NCBI GenBank assembly: GCA_015039465.1 | Contig: MU130543.1 | Coordinates: 1 to 17,558 of the forward strand | From: Phlegmacium glaucopus | Lineage: Eukaryota; Basidiomycota; Agaricomycetes; Agaricales; Cortinariaceae | Direction of reading: 5' to 3' | DNA: 17,558 nt | Part shown: one piece after another, positions 9,769 to 17,200 of the stretch | Numbering within the stretch: position 1 is the first letter of the stretch | Layout: each line of letters starts with the position of its first letter | Position numbers and translations under genes: made by a program | The notes under the pieces: model-generated | Databases searched by the model: none | Told to the model about the DNA's origin: nothing | Seen by the model: the letters and a program-made list of their open reading frames with translations, nothing else

Positions 9769-10077
9769 ACGTCGAAGACTCCAAATTCGACTCAGATTCA
9801 ACATCTATCTCTTCCTGATCTCCAAGAGGACAGTGTTGCCAACTGTGCCTTCTTCTCAACAATTGTTGCAACGTCTGTATTCATTTGGTGGTTGTTCATT
9901 TGGTAAAATGATAGGGCTTCCTGTCACAGACATGAAGCACTGTCAAGAGGAATGGCTGTTGATGTCACAAATAGAGCAATGTCATTGCATAACAATCTTG
10001 TTGTCGTTGTCAATGACAATAGAATTTAGTCTTCCGAGAGTGTTTGAATCAGGAAGAGGGAGAGGAGAAAACATTTG
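9769..10077. other. Non-coding 3' region of the chromovirus
   Basis: This is the stretch between the last small ORF and the polypurine tract. An 85-codon plus-strand frame crosses it (9833-10090) but is antisense to the element and has no recognisable motif. I see nothing else. Confidence 0.4.
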
Positions 10078-10452
10078 TCATTCTGGGTAAGGAGAATGTT
10101 GATGAGAGGTAGTGGGATTTTGTTGATTTTGTTGATTGAGTCTGATGAGAGGTTCAATTTGTTGAGCTAGTCCACAGCTGACCATGTTATCAAATAATGT
10201 GTCAGCTTGTTCTTGTAAATATTGAAATTCTTGTTTGGCTCGTTTGACACTTTGATTGACATGGTGAAAATAAAGACATTTGACATAGAGAATGGGATTT
10301 GGTTGAAGGAAAGGAGTGAGATTATTAATGTTGTGTTGGTTTTGTACATAAGAAGTGAATTCTTCATGGGTAAAATCAAAAATTGGGGATTGAGGATGGG
10401 TGTGACCAGAGGGAGAAGAAGAGGGCGAAGAAGGAATTTGAGGCATTTTCAA
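10078..10452 (-). CDS. Small accessory ORF downstream of pol
   Basis: An intact 124-codon frame encodes a protein starting MKMPQIPSSPSSSPSG: a Pro/Ser-rich N-terminus, then FTHEEFTSYVQNQ, and a long helix-prone part (CLYFHHVNQSVKRAKQEFQY, then LQEQADTLFDN) ending in a Gln/Asn-rich tail. No enzyme motif is visible. It lies after the pol stop and before the 3' LTR, on the same strand. Unlike gag and pol it has no internal stop. I do not recognise a named family. It could be a coiled-coil accessory protein, or a gag- or env-position gene of this lineage. Function unknown. Confidence 0.5.
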   Translation of the reverse strand: MKMPQIPSSPSSSPSGHTHPQSPIFDFTHEEFTSYVQNQHNINNLTPFLQPNPILYVKCLYFHHVNQSVKRAKQEFQYLQEQADTLFDNMVSCGLAQQIEPLIRLNQQNQQNPTTSHQHSPYPE

Positions 10453-10639
10453 AGGGAAAAGTTGTAAATTCGGGAATATTCAAGTTTGAAATCGAATTTG
10501 GGAAGTACAAAGTTATCATCTTTTGTTTTTTGAGAGTGAGTCTTATATCCTCGAGTTTGTCAGCAATTTTGGCGATGACATCAATGAACTTTAAGAATTC
10601 CCAGTCGATGTATTCATGTTGGTAAGAAGTGTAACGCAT
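10453..10639 (-). CDS. Possible second small ORF after pol
   Basis: A frame with an ATG at 10639 begins MRYTSYQHEYIDWEFLKFID and continues VIAKIADKLEDIRLTLKK, which looks helical and protein-like. It runs on to 10376 and so overlaps the start of the 124-codon ORF in another frame; only the first 50 or so codons look convincing. It starts just after the pol stop (TAG at 10655-10657). No family recognised. Confidence 0.3.
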
Positions 10640-10679
10640 GTTTTAGAAGTTGTTCTAGTTGAGGTGATGGTTTTGTTTA

Positions 10680-10830
10680 TAAAGTGTCAATGTGTTGTTT
10701 GCATTTTTGATGTATGTTTCTGGTTCCCAGGTTGCTTCGGAGATTGGGTAATATTTCCATTGGATCTTGAATTGATATCCACATCCTCATTTTTGGTGTC
10801 CTATGATTGCTTCAACTTCATATTCTTCTT
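10680..10830 (-). other. Chromodomain at the end of integrase
   Basis: The sequence [13 protein letters not shown], then GYQFKIQWKYYPISEATWEP, has the chromodomain pattern YEVE.I..H....Y..KW.GY....TWEP. Such domains direct integration to marked chromatin in chromoviruses. An in-frame TGA sits after GHQK where a basic residue is usual, and G of KGY is replaced by Y (KYY). Confidence 0.8.
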
Positions 10831-11039
10831 CTCTGTCGATGATTTCAGCAGGTGGTTTCAAGAAGTTTGGTCCGTGTACTTCATTTTTGATGTATGGCAT
10901 GAGGAGGTATGCATGGAAAACATTGTGAATCTTCCATGTTTCAGGGAGTTTCAATCGGTAAGTGAGGGGTCCAAGAACCTTTTTGATAGGGAATGGGCCT
11001 TCTCATCGTGGTGCAATCTTCTTGTTGTAATTCATTTTT

Positions 11040-11900
11040 AGGTTTCTAGAGTCTAACCAGACTAGTTGTCCTTCTTGAAATGGTTGGAAATTTGATTTGA
11101 TCCTGTTTTCCATTTGGTGTCGTGCTAGTTTGTGTGCTGCTAGAGCTTCTTCTTGGTCTTTAAGTAATTTCTGTGTTTGTTCTTCGACAGCAGGAAATTG
11201 TGTGTTTTCAAATGAAAGTGGTATGGGGATAGGAGATGATCCCATGATGAGTTCGAAAGGGGTTTGTGTTCGTCCAGAGTGTCTCCAATTATTGTGAGTG
11301 AATTCAAGTGTTAGTAAAGCAGTTAACCAACTTGTCGGGTTGTCAAAACAATAGATAGAAAGGTATGCTTCAATGTCTTGATTGAAACATTCTGTGGTTC
11401 CATCAGATTGTGGATGAAAGGCCGTTGTCTTTGCATGTTCTATTCCTAGTAATTTGAAGAGATTTTCGAAAGCTTTGGCAGTAAATTGAGGGTCTCTGTC
11501 GGAGATCATCTTGTCTGGGAGTCCAAATTGTTTGTAAAGATTGTCAAGTAAAAATTGAGCAATGTCTTCTGAAGAGCAAGTTTTTTGTGCAAGGGATAAG
11601 AATCACCCCCTTTGTAAGCCCGTGGTTGACCATGACCAGGTCCATGGAACAGTTTGCAAAAGGCCTAGAATCTTTTGGTCCTTCAATCGGTAGAAAAGAT
11701 GGTTTTGATGGATTTCTGTTTATCTTGAATTGTTGGCAATCTGAACATCCTTTGACATAGTTCTTCACGAAAGTCTGAAGTCCAGGCCACCAGTAATGTT
11801 GAGAGATTGAATTGTATGTTTCTAATTCTCCTGGGTGCTCTGCTGTTATAGCATCATGGAATTGCTTCACTAGTCATTGGTGAAGTTCTCAATTTTGAGG
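11040..11900 (-). pseudogene. Integrase domain with core deletion
   Basis: The zinc domain (HYWWPGLQTFVKNYVKGCSDC) is intact. The first catalytic Asp is in FANCSMD (11640-11642). The second is in ISDRDPQF and the Glu in DGTTECFNQD, both readable. Directly after CSMD the frame jumps to LVMVNHGLTKG. Related integrases have about a dozen more residues there, so an in-frame deletion of about 40 bp is inferred. An extra base in the six-base A-run (minus strand) at 11581-11586 shifts the frame between PCTK and CSSEDIAQ. Confidence 0.75.
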
Positions 11901-13391
11901 AATATAGTTTTTCCCTTTGTAAAACAGAATCGGTTTTCCCATAAATTCTTCAGTTGACCAGCCTTCAAGATCACTTCTCAAATTAGAAGGTCCCTTTTCG
12001 AGTAAGGAGCGTAGTGCGTCGGTGTCCATATTGGTAGAGTCGGCTATTTGTTTTTGTAAATTGAGGTCTATGAGATTAACAAATAAGGAGTCAGGGAGCA
12101 TTGTGATGTCTTTGTTGTCGTTATCATCCTTAGGGCAGAAATCAGCTCATCGAGATAAGGCATCAGATTAAATCATTTTATTCCCGGGTAGATGGATGAG
12201 GTTGACATTGAATTTGGAAAGGAATAATGACCATCTGGCTTGTTGTCTGTTCAATTTCTGTGCAGTTTGGTAGTATGTCAAGTTTTTGTGATCAGAATAG
12301 ACTGTTGTCGTGTGTTCAGATCCAAGGATGTAATGTCTCCAGTCAGTTAAAGCTCTTATGATTGCTAGGAGTTTGCGATTATAGATTTCGTAGTTTCATT
12401 CAGTTGGTGAGAAGCTTTTTGATAAGAAAGCTACAGGGTGTCGGTCACCATTCATGTCTGTTTGTGTAAGGACCCTGCCTGATGTGTATTTCGAAGCATC
12501 AGATTCAATTTGGAAAGGTCAGGTTGGGTCAGGCATTCGTAAAACCGGTTCTTCGGTGAAGCATTGTTTCAAGAGTTTGAAAGTGTTTTGACATTTGTCG
12601 GTCCATTTGAAGGGTACATCTTTCTTCAAAAGGTTATTCAATGGTTGACAAAGGTCAGAGAAGTGTTGGATGAATCATTGGTAAAAGTTTCCAAATCCTA
12701 AAAAGGATCGTACTTCTTTAACAGAAGTGGGAGTTGGCCAGTCTCGGATCCCTTTGAGTTTATTTGGGTCCATAGAGATCCTGCCTTCCTCTATGATCAT
12801 TCCAAGATATTTGACTTTCTTCTTATTGAATTCGCATTTCTTCGGCTTCAAATAAAGATCGTTTTCCCATAGATGTTGTAAGACTTTCTTTGTGATTTCT
12901 TCAAGATCTTTTTCATTCTTTGCAAAGATCAAGATGTTGTCCATGTAAACAATGATGTAGTTGCCTTCAATTAGGTCTTCAAAGATAGAGTCCATCATCA
13001 CTTGAAATGTTGCCGGTGAATTACACATTCCAAAGAACATTACTGTCGGTTCAAATAATCCTCGATTCATTTTGAATGCAGCTTTTCATTCGTCTCCTTT
13101 GGCAATTTGGACATTGTTGTAACCTCATAGGATGTCAAACTTGGTGAAACAAGTTGCGCCTTTGAGTTTGTCCATAATTTCAGTAATGAGTGGGAGTGGA
13201 TAAGCATTTTTGACTGTGTGTTCATTCAAGTATCGATAATCTTGACAGGGTCGAAGTTTTCCATCTTTCTTTGATACAAAGAAGAAAGGTGAGGCCATCA
13301 GGGATTTTGATTTTTGAATGTATTTTCAGTCGAGGTTTTCTTTGAGGAATTTGTCCAATTTGATTTGTTCTGCCGGTGTAAGGTTATACAT

Positions 13392-14272
13392 TGATAGGAT
13401 CCATATAGCCTCTAGGTTTGTAAACTGGTTATTTTTGCGATTTAACAACTTCACAGTATACGCGGATGCCTCGCAGGTACCAACTTCACTCGCACTCTCA
13501 TTCGCAATTCTCACACATCCTTCGCATCTCGCACAACATACTATAATCCTCGCATAACCTTCGCACATCACTTCTACGACCTTCGTGACTATCAAACGCA
13601 CCCTCATTCCTCTTCGCATTTCATACTTCGACATATCTTCAGCTTTCTCTATCAATACTGGACTTAGCCATTTCTTTCCTTCACAACCACATCTTCGCAC
13701 AGCTTCTCTTTAATCTCGCAGTCTTTCACGGCTCGCATACGCATCCCTTTCACTGGTTTGATCATGGTCCGTGTTTGTTTTCAACTTACTTTCTTTTGAT
13801 TTTCCATATATATTATTATTTTATCCTCTCCTTCGAAACAGGAGGTCATTCAACTGACCTCCTTACTCATCACTTTTATTTTTATTCTATCCCCTATTTC
13901 TTCATTACCAAACTACTGGGCCCATGTGACTTCGCATTAGCTCAATTTTTACATTACTGTTTCGCATATCCGCACCTGGCTTAGCTTGTTACTCTTGTAT
14001 TAAGTACCTGTAGCAAGTAGGAGGGAAGGTGAACAGGAGACGGCCAGAGTTTTGATCCCATAAACTTTGCAGCAACGTTCTAAGTCAATAGTCTCATCCT
14101 TTAAGCTATTTCGCGTACTGCGTTATTGTTCGTGAACTTCGCTATCTTCGCGGTCTACTCGTCTTGCATATTTCAATACCACGAACTTCTCTTTAATTCT
14201 ATCGAGGAAATCTACATTAACCCCTCTGAACTACGTTACTACTTGCGGTCTGATCCCACCACAGGTACATCA
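13392..14272. mobile_element. Nested 881-bp insertion, probable solo LTR
   Basis: This segment interrupts RT between SFKT and YNLTPAEQ. It is bounded by TGAT..ATCA and flanked by ACAT (13388-13391) and ACGT (14273-14276), a 4-bp duplication with one transition. Removing it and one flank restores the codons ACG TAT AAC. It encodes nothing recognisable. TG..CA ends, length and lack of ORFs fit a solo LTR of another element. It is rich in TCGCA (13 copies on plus, one on minus) and has a 9-bp hairpin at 13840-13863. Orientation unknown. Confidence 0.65.
13840..13863. other. 9-bp stem hairpin in the nested insertion
   Basis: AGGAGGTCA and TGACCTCCT pair perfectly across a 6-base loop (TTCAAC). 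It lies midway in the nested insertion, after an AT-rich TATATATTATTATT stretch. It could be a transcription or RNA-level structure of the LTR; no T-run terminator follows. Confidence 0.5.
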
Positions 14273-14859
14273 ACGTCTTGAAAGATTTCAGTTGAAAGTC
14301 TGGTTTCATTTCAATTTTATGGTCCCAAGGTCGTGGTTTGGGAAATCTGTCCACCTTTTTCTCATCAAATACATCTAAGTATTCATGATACTTGGGTGGT
14401 ACTATTTCTTCGACAGGGATGTCAGGCTTGATGTTGTATTTCATAGCCAAATCTTGTGAAGCAGAGGTTTTTGCATTGATCCAATATTTGTTGTCCATTT
14501 TGCCAGTGATAAAAGCAATGAGTACTGATATTTCATCACCGTTGGTGGGGCTCTGTGTTCGATTAAGATATTCTTCCATATCATATTCATCTTCAACAGT
14601 AGAAGGTTTAGAGGGTGTCCTAAAAATTGGTTTCCGTGGTTGTTCTTCCTTCATTTGTTCAGGTTCATGCCAAGTAAGAGTTTCTTTCTTCCAGTCAATT
14701 TTGGGATTGTTTTCTTTAAGCCAGGTTGCTCCAAGAATGATTTTGTGTTTCCCTAATCTGGTGACTAAGAATCAATTCATCTTCTTTTGTCCTAGTACAT
14801 TGATCTTGAGGTTTACGTAATGTTTGATCATGCCTCATTTGTTGGGAGTGCCATCGATG

Positions 14860-15087
14860 TTAAAAACTTTTGATGGGAACATTTAAGGTTTTGATCGTAA
14901 ACTTTTGTGTTCTTACGAAGTTTTGGTTGATGAATTTTCCATCTGCGCCAGAGTCAATAAAGGCTTGTTCAATGATTTCTGGATCTCCTTGTGTTTTGTT
15001 CATTATAGAAATAGGTATTTTCATTCGGTGGATATTTAAATGAGGTACTAAGCAATTTGATATAGATAGTGTAGGAGAGACTGACAT
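14860..15087 (-). other. Retropepsin-like protease domain
   Basis: The frame encodes PHLNIHRMKIPISI followed by QAFIDSGADGKFINQNF. DSG is the catalytic signature of aspartic retropepsins. The frame then hits TAA because of one extra A (minus strand, 14868-14871), after which KVFN-like coding resumes in the next frame with DGTPNK. Confidence 0.7.
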
Positions 15088-15191
15088 TGATTCAGTTCTC
15101 CTCAGTGAAAATCCTCATGGTCATCGCATTCAACTATTTTCTCTTCTTCGGTAAGGCCAAGTTGGAGGTTGGCGAGTTTTTCATGTTTGTC

Positions 15192-16121
15192 TCAGGACAA
15201 TCCTTTGATCAAGGAATGGATTTCTTTGACTGAGAGTTTCTTCTGTTGGTTTTGGTCATTTCGGGTGTTATAATTTGAGGATCCTTGGTTTCTGTTCCCT
15301 TGATATCCTCCCTTCTTCTCTTTGCAGTCTTGAGAAATATGACCAGGTTTGTCGCATTTAAAGCACAGGCCTTTGTGCATGTACTCTCCTCATTTTTCAT
15401 AACTCATTGCGTCGACATCCATAGCGTCAGGATTGTTTCGTTTGTTGGAGGACCAATTTTGTCCTTCGTATCTTGGTTTCTCTTCTTTGTATACTGGGTT
15501 GTAAGGTTTCTTGTTCGGTTGTTCTGATTGTAAGATCGCCATGGCGAATTGGTATTGAGAGTCATACTGAATCACTCTATCCTTCCAACCTTTGATTGTG
15601 GTTGGGACATTGTCGGCAATTAGAATCTTTCTTGACAAAGACGGGTTGAGGATCTTTTGGAACATGTGAATCAGATGGATATTATCTGATTTACTTTTCT
15701 CTTCTAGTCCTGCCTGTCTTGTCAGCAGAGAAAATTTGGTGGTGATTTGCTCAGCCAATTTCTTCCCTTGTTTCAAGAGAGTCAACTTGTGCATTGCGTC
15801 TTGCGTTTGGTTTACTTCTTTAAACTGCTTGGCAATAGTTTTGAAAAAGACAGTGAGGGTTGGAAGAGTGATGGTTCCGTCTTTGTCTGTGATGCTGTCG
15901 ATCCAAGTCTCTTTCCATTGACCAGCTTCTCCATTGTTCATGAAAGAAAGTACAAATGCAATTTTTGGTCCATCAGAGGTGTAGACCTTGTCGTTTACGC
16001 TCAAGTATATCTTGCATTCTTGTAGGAATGTCTTTACTTTGCATCTGTCGCCAGTAAAGGGCATCGGTTTGTTGATGTTCAATTCTTTCGGGATGTGGGT
16101 GGGAACTTCTCCAGCCATCAT
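15192..16121 (-). pseudogene. gag: Chromovirus gag with CCHC knuckle
   Basis: Gag forms the virus-like particle and binds the RNA. The first plausible ATG pair is at 16116-16121 (MMAGEVPTHIPKELNI); an in-frame TGA lies shortly upstream. The capsid-like part (about 240 residues) includes PMPFTGDRCKVKTFLQECKI and AFVLSFMNNGEAGQWKETW. The C-terminal knuckle LCFKCDKPGHISQDC is a perfect C-x2-C-x4-H-x4-C. A TGA at 15390-15392 between SYEK and GEYM separates capsid from knuckle, and another at 15192-15194 ends the readable part. Both stand where Arg (CGA) is likely. Confidence 0.85.
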
Positions 16122-16257
16122 ATGTTTGTTCGGTTTCAATTTGTTTCATAGAAGTGTAGAAGTCCTTGCTCTATCTTCTTATACTGGCTCAGGTGTTTCT
16201 CCTTTCACAGTATTCATTTGGTTTCATTTTGTTGGTGTTGGTTTTGGTTTTGGTTTC

Positions 16258-16272
16258 AGCTCGATATAACCA
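16258..16272 (-). other. Possible degenerate primer-binding site
   Basis: About 45 bp inside the 5' LTR the minus strand reads TGGTTATATCGAGCT. It resembles TGGTATCAGAGC, the site complementary to initiator-tRNA-Met used by many Ty3/gypsy elements, but has extra bases and is farther from the LTR than usual. No better TGG-starting site adjoins the LTR. Confidence 0.3.
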
Positions 16273-16318
16273 ATGCTTCTAAGAAGAGAGCGTATAGAAA
16301 TACAGTAGCTAATTCTTT

Positions 16319-16717
16319 TGTTACAACTTCAAACAATTCAGATAGTTCTGATTGTAAACAATCATATAAAGATCAAGTCGTCGTTCAATGAGCTCAAAAG
16401 AATACCAGGAGACGAGTCTCAAGGAATCATCTTATGAGTTTGAGGAAGTTCTAGGAGTAAAGTAACCAGGTACGATTCTCAAGAATTAGCTAAGAAAATA
16501 CATGTAGTGTAAATACTGTATTTATAGTAAAAGAGAGAGTCATGCATATGGCAAGTTGTCTACATGTAAGAAGGTATGCATGGATATAAATAGGTGAAAT
16601 AATGAAAAGAAGAAGGTGAGCATGTGTAAATGGAAATGAAAAGTAAATGTGGAATGCATGTAGGTGAAACAAACATGTGTTCGGAGGAGTTAAGAAAAGA
16701 AACAAACATTCATAACA
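16319..16717 (-). repeat. 5' LTR of the chromovirus
   Basis: This 399-bp copy is bounded by TGTTA..TAACA. It is about 93% identical to the copy at 9356-9755, with one base of length difference near the TTCATAACA end. On the minus strand it precedes gag and so would hold the promoter. Confidence 0.95.
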
Positions 16718-16722
16718 CTTGG
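16718..16722. repeat. Target-site duplication CTTGG, right copy
   Basis: Identical to 9351-9355 and directly next to the right LTR end. Collapsing the two copies restores the Ulp1 reading frame through YQLQGSKLRHGDS. Confidence 0.95.
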
Positions 16723-17200
16723 AGTTGGTAGGTGGAGTAGTGGTTTGCGTTGCATAAAAGCAAAGAGATGCATTTTATATCACCTTTGCTGATGCGGTCA
16801 TGTAAATGAAGCATGTTCTTTCTTAATTTGTGTGGATTTTGCTGAAATAACAACCATGCTGTGTTAGAAACAGAGCTGGGAGAATGAGGAATGGACAGGT
16901 CCCAGTTGAAGACTTGGCCACAAGATGAAAATACAACAGCTCAAGAAGAGCATTTGCAAGGTCCTCTTCTAGCCATTCATTGTGTAAAAGACAGCCAAGC
17001 TCTGCTAATGGAAACATGGTGATTCGGAAACCAGAAATTGGCGCCATGATTTTTTGTTGAAGAAACTGTGAAAGGAGAGAAGGTGAAAGGCAGTTGTTCT
17101 CTGTGAAGTGATGTGCAAGATCTCAGGCACATTTGACAGCCTTGCTGTGGTTATTTATGTTGACAAAAAGGCATATCTTAATGGAATCAAAAGTAAGCAT
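16718..17200 (-). pseudogene. Ulp1 SUMO-protease-like gene, N-terminal half
   Basis: This is the 5' part of the split protease. The ATG at 17045-17047 begins MAPISGFRITMF; EWLEEDLANALLELLYF matches the Ulp1 signature in which WL..D..N..L precedes the substrate groove, and PFLILPALFLT follows. A frame change near 16835-16840 moves from QHGCYFS to QNPHKLRKN. From there DRISKGDIKCISLLLCNANHY leads to the catalytic His in NHYSTY (16740-16742), seven codons before the retrotransposon. Upstream of the ATG the frame stays open to about 17215 except for a TGA at 17123-17125, where Arg is likely, so the true start is probably farther upstream. The rest is at 8058-9355. Confidence 0.75.

Larger units (their letters stand above)
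10655..15087 (-). pseudogene. pol: Chromovirus pol polyprotein, broken
   Basis: Pol supplies protease, reverse transcriptase, RNase H and integrase for copying and inserting the element. Order on the minus strand: retropepsin (AFIDSGADGKFI, DSG intact, about 14950), a linker and RT N-terminus (14217-14870), RT fingers/palm (12675-13390, with [20 protein letters not shown] and IVYMDN), RNase H (about 12110-12540, SDAS present), integrase HHCC zinc domain and DDE core (11040-11870), GPY/F ([11 protein letters not shown]), and chromodomain (about 10680-10830). Inactivating changes: an 881-bp insertion after SFKT, YMDD changed to YMDN (12936-12938), RNase H Glu to Lys (12372-12374), an integrase deletion after CSMD, one-base insertions in A-runs at 14868-14871 and 11581-11586, and many TGA codons. 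Confidence 0.9.
9356..16717 (-). mobile_element. Ty3/gypsy chromovirus, full length, degenerate
   Basis: A complete LTR retrotransposon of 7362 bp is inserted on the minus strand with a perfect 5-bp duplication (CTTGG). The LTRs are 400 bp (9356-9755) and 399 bp (16319-16717), both bounded by TGTTA..TAACA. They differ at roughly 28 positions, mostly transitions, so the insertion is not recent. The gene order is gag, protease, RT, RNase H, integrase, GPY/F, chromodomain. Integrase after RT places it in Ty3/gypsy (Metaviridae), and the chromodomain in the chromoviruses. All major frames carry stops and frameshifts, so it cannot move by itself. A second element (13392-14272) is nested in its RT. 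Confidence 0.95.

Noticed and set aside
13326..13700. 124-codon minus-strand ORF
   Set aside because: It is a chimera: its C-terminal part is RT (YNLTPAEQIKLDKFLKENLD) and the rest is read through the nested 881-bp insertion, where the frame has no homology.
4118..16121. UGA recoding (UGA read as Trp or Arg) as explanation for the many in-frame TGA codons
   Set aside because: TGA stands at both Arg and Trp positions, ordinary TGG and CGN codons are used throughout, and TAG, TAA and frameshifts also occur. Mutational decay explains it better.
9351..16722. Two unrelated solo LTRs
   Set aside because: The internal region has gag-pol in the right order and orientation, a polypurine tract beside the 3' LTR, and identical target duplications outside, so it is one element.
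16823..16860. An intron ending TTATTTCAG in the Ulp1 N-terminal half
   Set aside because: Coding similarity seems to run straight across this point, and no suitable donor is close; a one-base deletion fits better.
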